Shown: positions 1 to 11,631 of the stretch, one piece after another
How positions within the stretch are numbered: position 1 is the first letter of the stretch
Layout: every line of letters starts with the position of its first letter
Source: Lobosporangium transversale
Taxonomy: Eukaryota; Mortierellomycota; Mortierellomycetes; Mortierellales; Mortierellaceae
Assembly (NCBI RefSeq): GCF_002105155.1
Contig: NW_019029027.1
Location: 124,001-188,000 of the forward strand
DNA: 64,000 nt
Direction: 5' to 3'
Notes under the pieces: generated by a model
Database searches by the model: none
What the model was told of the DNA's origin: nothing
Seen by the model: the letters and a program-made list of their open reading frames with translations, nothing else
Made by a program: the position numbers and the translations under genes

Positions 1-1043
1 ATGTCAAAGTATCGACGATGAATCCATCTACACCCTGTCTTTTGGCAGTCTCTTCTGCACTTCTAATTCTTTCCTGTTCAATTTGAGCTCCTCCGACATG
101 TGCAAAAACACTCACATCCGTCCATGCTTTTGCCGTGGTTGTGGTTGTAGCTGTTGATATAGCTTCGTTTACTATATCATTAGAATTGGCAGCAGTAGCA
201 TTGGTGGTATGGCTTGTTTGATGCTCTCCAACCGTCTTCTTTCTAGCTTGCCCTTTTACACGATCCTCAGCCAAAGTGTCAATGCCTTGTCTCTCTTTCA
301 AGATCTGATCTAACCATTTAAGACTTCGATCAACACTCTTTCGTACACGTTTTTGTCCAGTACTTGATCCTAACAGCTTGCCCTGTTCCGTCAATTCTAG
401 ATCCGAGATGGAATCCGTGAATGTTGCCATAATGTCGGGCGCATATGCCCTAACAATCTTGAGATACTCTTCCAAAGTGAGTTGACGAACACCTTGATGG
501 GTCATCATGGAAATATAACGATCCGTGTTGATGGGAACTCTGAAGTATCGAGACGTATCCCGAACATCACAAAAAAGAATAAAATCTTGAAGGTTCAAGA
601 ATTTGGAGAGTGAAAATGACCATTTATCGAACCCTGCCGGTTGGTGATCCTGCCTGGAAATATATATATATAAGAGGGTGAGGAAGGGAGAAAGAATTGT
701 GAATGGATAGAAAAAAATATGAGTTCATTATCTGCAGAACCTTGTTAATGTTCAATTTATGGACATACAACATATGTTCGATGCTGACACTGACGCCACC
801 GAGCTCTTGCTGTCGAAGTGTGTCCGGGGTGAAATGTGGAACCGATCCCTTGACAGAGTACATGAAGCAACCAGGAGTTTCAATCATTCGCTTTTTTGGT
901 GATACAGCGACCGTCCTGTCTGGTATAATGGGCTCTCTGTCACCAGAAGTTGTCGAAGCCTGGTTACTCATGACCACAGTGCCGCGACGGGCGGCGGACC
1001 GCTGGGTGGATTGGCGGATAATGTTGAATGTCAGGGGCGACAT
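1..1043 (-). CDS. QTRT2: Queuine tRNA-ribosyltransferase accessory subunit 2 (QTRT2), 5' part
   Basis: Non-catalytic partner of the eukaryotic tRNA-guanine transglycosylase, which exchanges G34 of GUN-anticodon tRNAs for queuine. Two exons are visible: 1043-769 and 653-1; the C-terminus with the expected zinc site lies beyond the left edge. The intron has a GTATGT donor and a TTTCCAG acceptor, and the join restores a Leu codon. Seen motifs: ETPGCFMYSVKGSVPHFTPD near the N-terminus (the family's start of the TGT fold), KRVRKSVDRSLKWLD, and FAHVGGAQIEQERIRSAEET followed by AKRQGVDGFIVDTL, which aligns with the metazoan motif of the form GVIEGG..EERLRSARETAKR. The start at 1043 is chosen because homology begins soon after it and the upstream codons are low complexity. 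A Thr/Asn-rich insertion separates the last two motifs. Family assignment is firm; exact start less so. Confidence 0.85.
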
Positions 1044-1243
1044 GGTCCTGTTTTCCAAGTTAATGAAACAATGTTTGGTTGTTTTTATTTTTATTTTATT
1101 TTTTTTTACCTCCATTGGACAACGTGACAGCATTATCATTTTCTGTTATGGTGTTGTCTATTGGGATGGCTCTAAAAGTCTATTATACTCGTAAAGGTTA
1201 TTCTATGCTGAAGATGCGAGTCTACTTTTCTTCTATCCTCTCC

Positions 1244-2915
1244 TTAATATCCAAAGTCCTCGTCATTTTCCTCCTCCTCCTCCTCCCCATATGCACTGCT
1301 ACCATCTTCTTCCTCCTCTTCATAGAAACCATCAACGGGTGATTCATACTCCTCTTCCTCGCCGTCATCCTCAAGAGAAGTCTCGGGAGTATCCTCATGT
1401 TGATCGTCGTCGGCGGTTATTGAAGGATCCTCTTGGTCATCCTCAGGGACCGCAAACGTCTCCACGTTTTCAATGGTAGTATCAGGGGACTCTTCGGTCT
1501 CTTCCTGCACACCGTCAGTGGTAGTTTCAGGAGACTCTTCAGTATCTTCCTGCATATCGCCCCCAGTCGTTGTATCGGGGAATTCTTCGGGTTGCTCTTG
1601 CACATCACTGTAAATGATTGTATCAGGAGACTCCTCAGGCTGCTCTTGCACATCGTCAGTGGTGGTTTCAGGGAACTCTTCAGTATCTTCCGGCATATCG
1701 TCATAAGTGGTGGTTTCAGGAGACTCTTCAGTATCTTCCTGCATATCGCCCCCAGTCGTTGTATCGGGGAATTCCTCGGGTTGCTCTTGCACATCACTGT
1801 AAATGATCGTATCAGGAGACTCCTCAGTCTTCACTTGCACATCGCTATCACTGGTAGTCTCGGGAGACTCTTCAGTATCTTCCTGTCCATCGCCATCAGT
1901 AATGGTATTAGGGATCTCATCGTCCTGTCCCTGCTCCTGCTGCTCCTGCTGCTCGAGCTCTTCCTCAGGCAAGCCAGGATCCTGGTCATCCTCGTGCTCA
2001 ACCTCCTCGTTCTCCTCGTCCTCGTATTCCGAATTGTTTTCTCCACCCTGATTCTGATGCAATTCAGTCTCTTTTGGGATCTCAATTTGTTCATTCGGTT
2101 GATCTTCCTCAGTCTCGACAGGGATTTCAACGTTAGTCTCAACAGGGGTCTTAATTTCAGTCTCGACCTCAGTTTCGACTGGAGCCTTAACTTCAGTCTC
2201 AACAGGAGTCTCGATAGGAGTCTCGGTAGGGGTCTCGACAGGGGTCTCGACAGGGGCCTTAACTTCAGTCTCAACAGGGGTCTCAACAGGAGTTTCAACA
2301 GGAGTTTCGACAGGAGTTTCGACAGGGGTCTCAACAGGAGTTTCGACAGGGGTCTCGACAGGAGTTTCAACAGGAGTCTCAACAGGGGTCTCAACAGGTG
2401 GTTCAACAGGTGGTTCAACTTCAGGAGGAGGAACCCTGGGGGCATCAATTTCAGTCTCGATTATGCACTGAGAATGACAGTCATCAAAGGACTGAACACA
2501 GGGTCCCATGCTGTACGAGTTGAGTAAGCACTCTTCTTCTTGCTGGAGACAGGACTCCAAGCATAGGAACTGGGTTGCTAATAGAGTAAAGATATTATAC
2601 ACGTCGTTAGCTTCGAGTCATCGGGAGGAATCGAAGGAATGGCACTTGAGGGAAAAGGGAAACATTAAATTTATTTCTTGATTTATAGTTTGGATCGTTG
2701 GGTTGGGAAAAATATAATAAAAATAGTGTGGCATATCCATTTTTCATCCGTTCCAGGCTCGATCTTCTTTTAATATTTTATAATCATTACTAATGTTAAT
2801 GAAACTGAATGAAGAAAAACCTACATTCGTCAGGAGCTGGAAGAGGCAAAGGTGCAGCGGAAGTGACAGCGACAAGAGCCAAAGACACTGCCAGGGTGAG
2901 AGAAAGGACACGCAT
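1244..2915 (-). CDS. Secreted protein with TPVE repeats and acidic repeats
   Basis: Two exons, 2915-2825 and 2577-1244 (donor GTAGGT, acceptor ATTAG), give 474 residues. Residues 1-20 (MRVLSLTLAVSLALVAVTSA) are a classic signal peptide with an AXA-type cleavage site. A short Cys-rich stretch follows (CLESCLQQEEEC, then GPC, DDCHSQC: six Cys within about 36 residues). Next comes a long run of a dozen or so T-P-V-E repeats, then KAPVETEVETEI variants, a Glu-rich segment, and at least eight imperfect repeats of the type EDTEESPETTTDD, ending in a strongly acidic tail. No GPI signal or membrane segment is seen, so a secreted or wall-associated protein is inferred. No family is recognised; the repeats could be O-glycosylated on Thr. 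The repeats also keep other frames open; those are shadows. Confidence 0.7.
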
Positions 2916-4483
2916 TGTGTGTAATGTATTAGTTAAGCGTGTGTTTAATAGAAGCGTGAAATAGAGTGGGAAAGAGATAGAGAGGAGGAAAGAGAGAAGT
3001 AGGAGATTAATAATATAAGAGGAAGGGTAGAGTAGGTTATACCGTGGTATGGGTAAGGGAGATGGGTTCTTGAATGGACAAGAGATGTAAGCAGATGTGC
3101 AACATGCTGCCATTTTATATAAAATTCTCTCTTGATATGCCAACGAAATGCTCAACCAATCCAATTCATCTTGAGAGCAATTCACAAATTTAGCGAGCGA
3201 TGATCAGGGGCTTCTTGTCTGGGCCAGGTCGACTGGTTTGAATACATGGAGGGATTCAGACTGTTTGTGCACTTTAATGTGTTGTCGTAGTGACAGTTTT
3301 ATGTATATATTGATCAATGGGAGTTGTGCCATATCACTCGCTTCTGAGGATAAATAAGGGTAATGTTAATGCTGGTCGCAGGTGCGGTACTGATGCTCAC
3401 AAAGTTGGTCATAAATGTCAGGCTCCAGATATTTCCATAAAAAATCGGGTCCACATTAAGCAACTGTTCCTGAATAGGAGACATGTTTCTGGAATAGAGC
3501 TATAATTGATATGAAACAACCAATTGTTATTACAGGCCGACAAAGAACCATGAACCCTGATGGCTAAAAACTCTACAACCAGACACTATACGAGAAAAAC
3601 ATAGTTACACAATATCTCTCTTTTTTAATTTTTTCGAATAAAGACAGGGCGACTTCGAAGCCTACATCACAACATTCCACAGCATACAACTGATATTGTG
3701 TTGTATACAGCTCTGCTTCATTTTTTTCTTTTAACACCCTTGATAAACAAAGACCTAGTCAATCGTTATAACACAATATAGTTTCATTAAGGAGGTCCTG
3801 TATATTATTTATTGATGTATTGTCTAAATGATAAGGGCGTTATGTGGGTTATATTACGACTGATGAACTATTTTAAACTTTTATTCGTCAACAACACCTT
3901 GTATATGATTGTACTGCTGCATAGTTAAGTAGCAAAGGTCTTTTGCTTAATAGTGTTATGGTCATCCACGTGCATTATATCTGAGAATATGAAAGCTATC
4001 AACCTTGATTTGTCTATGATGACTCGCTTTCCATTCATAGAATACAAGGACTGTTTTCAATCCATGGTGATAATTGAGCGGAAGGGAGTCGCAGACTCTG
4101 GTTTTGCATTCACGTACAGTCCTTTACGTTTTCTTCATCATATGTTCTTTGTGGTCATTACATCTATTTGGTTTTTGACAGGGTGCAAACCCTTAGTCGA
4201 ACGAGCACTTCAGCAGATCAAAGAGACAACATGATTTCCTCGCTTCGCTCACTTTTTTTTTTTTTTTTTTTTTTTTTTACTCTTCAACCTCCTGAAAATG
4301 CGTTGGAATGGCCTCTTCTTAAAAGCGCAAAGACATGAATGCAGCTATACTAAATTAAATGGTCATTGCTTGTTTATTCAAGTTTACGCGTTGTAGTAAT
4401 GTTGCTTAGTATCTGGTGGCTTGAGGAATGTTGACGAGATCAATGGATGGTTTAGCAATGTTCACCAGCAAATAGTTAGTTCT
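2916..4483. other. Intergenic region, no convincing gene
   Basis: Short ORFs only (for example 3317-3505 and 3953-4234 on the plus strand) without recognisable motifs, signal sequences or splice-supported extension. A T-run of about 25 bases lies near 4253-4277. Probably the upstream region of the secreted-protein gene and the 3' region of QCR9. Confidence 0.5.
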
Positions 4484-5235
4484 TTATTCATCGCTGTATT
4501 TGGCGGCGATGTCCTTCCATTGGCGCTATTTTGTGGTATAAAAGTATCAAGAAAGATGAAGAACATTATATAATGAAGTTAGTCATATCTTGTCAGTGGA
4601 GTAAATAAAAAGATTAATCCACTAGTTCAATGGATATCGATAGAAACTTTCTCCGACTGCTAACATTTGCTCTGTTATAAAAGTAATCGTGTTAATCAAT
4701 ATCTGGGTAGATGCTACGTTCGTGTGGACTTCGCATGTTTCGATTGCCGAACAATAATGAGCACTGTGGTGAATTGGTTTATGGCGAGTGAAAAAGCACT
4801 TGGCTTTGTGTAGAATTGTATGGATACTTATTACTACCCGCACTATGATTGCGATTGAATCCTGCAAGCGCTCTATCAAGTCATATTCAAACTCCAGTTT
4901 TGGTCGCCTCAAGTGATCGATATCCAGAGCATCATGTGCAGTAAAATATTCTTATCAATTGGTCGCAATCGGTGGTCTCACGTATAACCAAGCCTAAGTT
5001 TAGTCCAGACAACTAGCATCAAAGGAGAGAAACAATAAAGGTAATAGAGAAAGCAACGTACACCTTTGTTGATATTGTCCCAGATGCGATCAGAGATAGT
5101 ATCGAAAGCCATCTCGACAGCGAATGCAGAGACGAAAATGGTGGTCAAGAAGATCGAGTTGCGCTTGACGATGGTGTTATAACCAGCGCGAGCGAATTTA
5201 TTGGCAGCAGTGCCGTTGGCGGACTTGAAGGGCAT
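4484..5235 (-). CDS. QCR9: Cytochrome b-c1 complex subunit 9 (Qcr9/UQCR10)
   Basis: Small single-span subunit of respiratory complex III, in the inner mitochondrial membrane beside cytochrome c1 and the Rieske protein. Exon 1 is 5235-5062 and exon 2 is 4525-4484, separated by a 536-base intron (donor GTACGT, acceptor AAATAG, phase 0); the product is 71 residues, close to the usual 55-70. The core reads YNTIVKRNSIFLTTIFVSAF, then EMAFDTISDRIWDNINKG, then RQWKDIAAKYSDE after the intron, matching yeast Qcr9 position by position (FKRNSVF..TIF..F.FD...WD..N.GKQWKDI). The 13-residue last exon is too short to be found as an ORF and was located by this match. The N-terminal MPFKSANGTAANKFARAG is a plausible short extension. 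Divergently transcribed from RPS21. Confidence 0.88.
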
Positions 5236-5539
5236 GACGAATCTGGCGTGATGGAGAAAGGCGAGAAGAAAATTGATGAAATGATCCGGTCTAATTATTC
5301 CTTTAACAGTGCAAAAACACATGCTCGGATCAATTTCGGAATTCGGAGTCTAATCACGTGATTTCTAGCGTCATAGAAACCCTGTTTTATCGTATGTCTA
5401 ATCAAATAATTTTTTTTGTTTGGGATGCTTGGGATGCTTGGGATGCCTGGGATACAAGAGAGCTCCTCAAGTTGGACCACTGTTGGTTCCTCCTCTACTC
5501 TTGCTTGAAAGAATCATCCTAAGGAACCTATTCGTTGCC
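5236..5539. promoter_or_regulatory. Divergent promoter region between QCR9 and RPS21, with a 9-base tandem repeat
   Basis: The 304 bases between the two start codons must hold both promoters. At 5422-5448 three tandem copies of GGGATGCTT are seen (third copy with CT for TT changed at one base), followed by a partial fourth. A bidirectional promoter for a respiratory and a ribosomal protein gene suggests growth co-regulation (inference). Confidence 0.5.
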
Positions 5540-6480
5540 ATGGAGACCCCTCAGATCACTCTCGAGACCTACACCCCCCGCAAGTGGTAATAGACCTTCT
5601 ATCCCTTATCAGGGGTCAAATATTTATATCATTTTCAACTGTCAGGATCATCAGGATGTTCATGCATTACAAGATCTGGAATTATTATCATCATTTATTT
5701 TTATTTTGAAAGATTTAACAAGGATCTTTTGATCAGATTCATAATGATTAATGGATCATGGTTGTTGTAACCTACATGTCGAAACTTTGATTTTACATTC
5801 AAGATTCTGTTTGATTTTTATCAAAATTATCCATTCAGGCACTCGCTCATTCTGATGTCATGTGCCGTGCGGGGTCTTTTTTTTGTGGAATATTTTGCTA
5901 TTACAAGGAATGCATGTTTGCCTTCATCAAATTTCAAAGGAATTTGGGTCTCGGGTCTATGTGGATAGGTCTGGATAACCTTTCACCAGTGGCAACTATA
6001 ACGAAAAAGTTATATGCAATATTCATTCAGCATCATCTTATTTATCAGGACTTCTTAAGAAGCCTTTTTTTTTTTTTTTTTTTTTTATTTTTTTAATCGA
6101 AACGGTATACTTAGCGATTCTTATTTTTTTACCCGCATTTAGCTCCGCCACTAACCGCCTCATTGGCGCCAAGGATCATGCCTCCGTCCAGATCAACATC
6201 GGCGATGTTGACGAGAACGGCCGCTACACTGGATCCTTTACCACCTATGCCCTCTCTGGTTACGTTCGTGCCCAGTCTGAGGCTGATGACTCGATCAACC
6301 GCCTTGCTACCAAGGATGGTCGTAAGTGATCATATGTATATTTTTTCTTTAAAATACGATAAGTGAAAGGTGTTCGTTTACGACAAAAGCTTTTGGAAAT
6401 AGGAAATTGACCAAGGTTCTTAATTTATTTTCAACTTCACTTGATTAGTCTTGTCCATGGTCTGGAGCTACCAGAAGTAA
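5540..6480 (+). CDS. RPS21: 40S ribosomal protein S21 (eS21)
   Basis: Component of the small ribosomal subunit. Three exons, 5540-5586, 6143-6321 and 6449-6480, give 85 residues, the normal family length (83-87). Introns have donors GTAATA and GTAAGT and acceptors TTTAG and ATTAG; the first join completes a Cys codon exactly where eS21 has YVPRKCS. The product reads [36 protein letters not shown], then [20 protein letters not shown] and [12 protein letters not shown], with a short C-terminal exon ([10 protein letters not shown]). The motif [12 protein letters not shown] is the eS21 signature. Exons 1 and 3 are too short to be found as ORFs. Intron 1 is 556 bases; I looked for a snoRNA in it and found no clear C/D boxes. 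Confidence 0.93.
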
Positions 6481-6620
6481 ATCATATAGAGCTGAATAAA
6501 ATGTTCTTGATTTATTTTACTATCACTATCATTATAACTATCATTTTTTCTTTCTACTTTGTTTCTTATGTCAGTCTTTCTAATAATGAATGAATTATTG
6601 GCTCCTTCTGTTGATTATTT

Positions 6621-7043
6621 TCAAAAACGAAAAACAAAATGCTGTTTTTCAGTCCTCAAGAGGCTGCAGGAGAAGACTTTCAATTGTTTACCTTTTGAAG
6701 AATGTAATATTAATCTCCTAACAATCGATATCCTCCTGAGAAGCATGGCCTTACACGGACCCAAATCATTACCAATTGCAGCCGCACGATCCGTCCAAAC
6801 TTCGAAGGACTTGTACTCCAAGTTTTCCTTGAACCACAGAACGACGTTGCCATTGTCAGTTCTAGCCTCCAAGGCCTTTAATTCCATAACACCACGCCCA
6901 ACCATCTCAAATGCCTTTAAGAGCGGCATTTTCTTGTTTTTCAATGATTCACTTGCATGCTTTAACATGAATTTGAAGATACTGATTGCACACAGTTCCT
7001 GCTCTCCAAGCTTGCTGCTGCTGCTGCTGCTGCGGGAAGGCAT
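6621..7043 (-). other. Unrecognised ORF, possibly a gene remnant
   Basis: A 140-codon open frame with a Ser run near its start, then segments such as LKAFEMVGRGVMELKALEAR and NVVLWFKENLEYKSFEVWTD that look protein-like in composition. No family is recognised, no splice-supported extension was found, and the surrounding 6.5-8.0 kb is otherwise without genes. It may be a remnant of a repeated element or an orphan gene. Confidence 0.2.
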
Positions 7044-7998
7044 ATATATTCCATGTTCAATGACAAACCATTTCTGATTCCAGGTTAAAAGTCGAGTCCG
7101 AATTTCATATGATTAAAAATGAGTGGTCTCCTTCTTGAACCACATTTGATTACCACCGAGTACAAACACAATTTTCTGCATTGGATGCAATGGTAGTATA
7201 CTGGGACCCAGTAGTGATGTTACGAACTTGACACGAGCTTTTAGAATGTGATAAACGAAACAATGGTGGAGCTAGGATTGATTCGATACTTTTGTATGCT
7301 TCTACAAGCATTCTATACATGTACTCTCTTTTTTTTTTTTTTTTTTTTTTTTTCACCAACTTATTTGAAAAGTGGAAATTGAGGTTTACATCATCCAACC
7401 AAACACGTTCACGGATAACACTTGTATCCGTAGGTTTGACCTGGAAGCCCTCTCCATGTCGGATCGAATATAACTACATGACCGCAATGCGAAGACCCAT
7501 CCTCGCATGAAACGCACCCAGCAGCGACTTGAAGTTTAGTAAAAAGATCAACAGGACTAAATAACAAACATGTTTTCGGAGTATGGTTTGATGTGGTTGC
7601 TCGTGCTGGAAATAGAACGAGCTGAGGTTAGCCATACACTGTAATATGGCTGCTGGCATGATTAAAATCTTGTTCATGGTCGAGGGCGGCTTGACGGAGA
7701 TTGAAGGGTGAGAACTTGATGGATGGGATGTTTTCATTGAATCCCAATCCCGTTTATGACTAGCAAAGGTAAAGAGCAGCTTATATGCGCTGATGTTGTG
7801 TAGAAAGCAAGTAAGCAACCATTTGGCTCTTACCCACATGGTACTATCACATGAAGGCTTCAGACAAAGCACAGCAGCCATTCAATAACATTCTTTAGTA
7901 ATTTTTTTCTGGTATGACTTTCAGTCTTTTTAATGTACTATGAATGAAAGAATAGCTTATCTAGATCTGACATGGTGTCTCCTGCAAGTCTTGAGATC
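7044..7998. other. Intergenic region, nothing convincing
   Basis: Holds a T-run at about 7330-7353 and several short ORFs on both strands (for example 7474-7881 minus) with no motif I recognise. It is the 3' flank of SF3A1. Confidence 0.45.
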
Positions 7999-10950
7999 TT
8001 ATTTCTTCACCGCAAGGCGCAGCTCTCCGCGTTGCCCAATTCTAAACCCGTATTCTCCTAATGTGCTTTGGTTCTTGGTTACTGTACCATCAGGTAAGAT
8101 TAACTTCTGCTTGCCTACAGGGAAGCCCATGGTAGCAAAAATGCGGTCCTTGACTACTGATATTTTTGTGCCATTTACAAGATTTTCTACGGTTAAACTC
8201 GACAATTTGTCCCTATTCCACTCTGGCTTAAACTCATCCGGATCTGCAAACTGAATATCAAGAGTAATCCAGCTTGGTCCTGATGCTGTTGGTAATGCAT
8301 TAGAGGACGATGCAGGCGGTGCTAGTGTAGAAGGTAAGGACGAAATATGTTCAGACTTGAGGCGTTTTGAGTCTCTATCTGAGGTAGGGAAATCTTCTTC
8401 TGGATGGCGTCCAGAGGGTGGCGTTTGTGCAGGTACAGTTCCAGGAGCATGAGGTAAACCTGGCACTGCCGCAGGTGGTCGTAGAGGTAAATTAGCAGAT
8501 GCTGGAGGAGCTGGGAGACTGGATACACCTGGAGGAATAGAACCAAGCAGGCCAGGGAAAAGATTGTGTGCACCTGGCATACCCGGCGGAGGCTGCTGTC
8601 CATAATGTGGCGGAGGAATTCCAGGCATCCCTGGTGGTGGGACCATACCAGGAATTGGAATAGAAGAAGACACATTAGGTTGGACACGGAATGTCTGGTT
8701 GTATGTCCCTGGTTGGCGGTATAAAGGTGGCTGCTGAATTGGCGGCTGTGCGAATTGAGGACCAATAGATGACTCTAATTGCGCCTTGGAACCATCCTGG
8801 TTGTATCCTCCTGCTGTGGCAGCAGCAGCAGCATTCCTCTGGGCCGTTATCGCTACAGTGCTAGTTTGACCATCCCAAACATTCCTCTCCTTTTCAATTT
8901 GTCGTTTCCTCTCCTCTTCGGCATTCTTCTTTTCTTCTTCCGTGCTAAAAATATCCGAGCGGTGAGCCTTCAGCAAGTTCAGGTTTCTAGCCACATCAGT
9001 ACCTATTCGCAAAATAGAAAAAGGTGTTATAAAATGAAAGGCATGGGTTGATCGGAATACCTGCTGCAAATAAATAATAGCACTGTCATTTCAATATTTA
9101 AAGTAGGGCTTTCAATATCTCTCTCCTGTCTTTACCATCTGTAAGCATGTTGCTAGCCTTAGTTTTGGCTTCTGCTTGCTCACGTTGCTCCTTCCATCGG
9201 GGGTCCAGTAATTCTACACGCACATGCTCCTCCATCTCTGAAACCTTAACTTGCTCGCCACAGCGGGGACATGTCTGTGTTGCCTCCTCCAATGCAGCGC
9301 CCGTACGACCTTTAAATGCCTTTGGAACATAATCTTCTCTGATCTTCATTGGTGCCGTCAGCTGAGGAGCGGTCATTACAACTTCATTCACGTTTTTAAC
9401 TTCTTCCTGAGTGCTGCTTGCTGGTACTGAAGTCTGCTCCTGCTCGTCATCAGAGTCCTCCATGTCCACATCATCATTGTCATCATCAATCTCAATATCC
9501 TGAGGCATGTCTGGTGCGCTTTCAGTCTCAGCTAATACTTGCATCATACGCTTCTGTGTTAATGACATTGTTTCTAGCTCTCTCAAACTCTTCGGAAGTG
9601 GAAGCTCAACTGCATCATCAGCTTCGGTGAATTCAATTGTTTGAACTACGACAAAGTCCTGCCAATTGATGCTCAAGAATGCCTCTAAATAAGGTAAAAA
9701 TAAAGTGAGATTGACGTTAGGGAGATACTGTGATGGAAATACCGTTGATACACTAGTAGTATTGGCAACTGACTAACTCAATCCTTAGAAATAAGATCAG
9801 ATCCGCGAGGCTAAGCTTACGTCTTTCAGCATCTTCCTTTTCATCCTTCTTCTTTCGGAGCTCTTGTTGATATGCAGTATACTCGACTCGTTTCATGACA
9901 ATATCCTGGACTGCGTATTTGTTGGCTGATCTTGAATCAATCTGTTCCAACATATCTGGCGTAGGTACCAGGATCTTGGTGTATTGTTCCACCAATTTTG
10001 AAAAATAACCGAAAAGACTGTGGTTGGGGCGAAGGAAATCAAATTGATAATTACGTGCCTCTCTCTGCGCTAGAGATACCATGAATTGTCGCCCATTTCT
10101 AGCCACAAACTGCGCTGTAAGCTTCAAAACATCCCTGATGATTGTGCAAAGCCGAAAAGAAACTTATTAGCAACCATAATAGCAAAGTTGATAAGTAAAT
10201 AACAATATATATTTATCTGGTAAGACGATCAACTTACAGATCCTGAGCAGACACTGAAGGCATAGGTGTCATAAATTCAAGCGCTGGGGGTTCTGCTGGA
10301 GGAGGCTTGATCGCTTCTTCTACTTTTGCCTCCACCTCTGCCTGGATCTCCGCAGCAGCGGTAGCTATAGGATGTAGGGCGATTATAGTCAATAGAAATA
10401 CGTATCACTGTCATTCATATCGTCATGATATTTCCAAATTTGTTCCACTAGAGTTCATTTAACATACCATTTCCAGATTTCGCTTCTTTAACCTTGAAAG
10501 CATAGTACGCGTGATATGGGTCTGTAGGATTAAGGAAACTGAATTTTGTACTGTTCTTCTCCTTTTGTCGAAGACGTTCCTCTACAATGGCTCCCAACTC
10601 GCTTCCTGCTACAAATGCAGCTGTCCTGTCCGCGAGAACTATTGACATCATTGAGGCAAAGATAAAAAGCATGAAGCAATGAGATAAATATACGTTCATT
10701 CGTGCCTGTGTTTGTTCTTTTCAGGATCTGTCGTTTAACATGTATTTTTGGATTCTCGTCTTGCTTGATTCAATGATCTGTATATGAATGTGATTAGTAC
10801 CTCGAATATGGGGGGGGGATAGATAATTCCAACCGATGCAACATCCTCTGGTCCATTTTCCATATCTTGTGCAGGCTCATTATTCCCAATTCCATTCTGG
10901 GTGCCAAAGCCGCTGATGGCAGCAGGTAATGGTGGCGGTGCGATCGACAT
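7999..10950 (-). CDS. SF3A1: Splicing factor 3A subunit 1 (SF3A1 / Prp21)
   Basis: Subunit of SF3a in the U2 snRNP, needed for prespliceosome assembly. Six exons: 10950-10801, 10638-10468, 10364-10238, 10134-9821, 9684-9136, 9002-7999; about 771 residues (human 793). In order: SURP1 (ADRTAAFVA..LNPTDPYHAYYAFKVK), a Pro-rich linker ending PSVSAQDLDVLKLTAQFVAR, SURP2 (FVARNGRQFM..NYQFDFLRPNHSLFGYF, then LVEQYTKIL), a charged segment KDEKEDAERQAFLSINWQDF, an acidic stretch, HVRVELLDPRWKEQR, a long Pro/Gly-rich region, and a C-terminal ubiquitin-like domain (GFPVGKQKLILPDGTVTKNQ). All junctions from exon 2 onward keep phase. The exon 1 to exon 2 junction does not: exon 1 ends after a run of nine C (10810-10818), and one additional C would give the expected IIYPPPHIR joined to VLADRTA. 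An assembly error is the likeliest cause. Confidence 0.9.
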
Positions 10951-11631
10951 TGAGGAACGAGTGTAAGTGGAAGCTGTCTGTCACTTTTGTGGTTTATTTG
11001 GTTATTTGAATCTAAACAGAATCTGCTTATAGTACACTACTTCTCTGATTGGCTGAACAAAGTGGATATGTAAATCATGTGATGTACTGTGCCCTACAAG
11101 CTAGGCGCGTTCGAAGGCACTTTTAGAGCTGGGATCCCCATGGTGTTTCCTCAGTGCCACCAGTGGGTATACAAGGAAAGATCCGTGATTTTACCTTTTT
11201 CTTCAGAGCTACTGCCAGTTCTTAAAGGTGGCATTGCAAAGACTCTACCGAGATGCATCAACATGTGCACATTATAAATGAACCTTGCGGGTGTCCTCCT
11301 TATGCTTTCTGATTCAGGAGGTTGTGTTTGTCGAGAACATCCCGCACTATCATTGTATCTGTATATGTAAGATGACAATTTATGCATCTAGCATTTTGAG
11401 TGACATACTCAGGGCCCATATGTAGTAAAAACTCTTGCAAGTATTTCAGAGTCCTTGATTTCATTTCTGTCATATTTTTGGTATACAACTAGGGAGGAAG
11501 GGAATTTTTGGGCAATGATGTCCTTATTGACATAAAAATAGAAGACGTTGACAGTTGTCCTCTCCTCCCCCCCTTTTTTTTTATTACTGTTATTATTATT
11601 TGCTTATTATTACAAATACACCTCTTCAAGC
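10951..11631. other. Intergenic region between SF3A1 and the GPI-protein gene
   Basis: Contains overlapping ORFs of 60-80 codons on both strands (11089-11277 plus; 11151-11387 and 11300-11488 minus). The minus-strand stretch with CINCHLTYTDTMIVRDVLDK is vaguely protein-like, but it is interrupted and unrecognised. Confidence 0.4.

Noticed and set aside
1433-2527. 364-codon ORF on the plus strand opposite the TPVE repeats
   Set aside because: It is the antisense reading of the repeats (text such as LNRSLDRSL), has no domain or signal, and the minus strand has a signal peptide and splice-supported model.
4622-4912. 96-codon minus-strand ORF
   Set aside because: Lies wholly within the QCR9 intron defined by matching exons on both sides; no recognisable motifs.
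5587-6142. snoRNA inside RPS21 intron 1
   Set aside because: Common in ribosomal protein genes, but no convincing C and D boxes with a terminal stem were seen.
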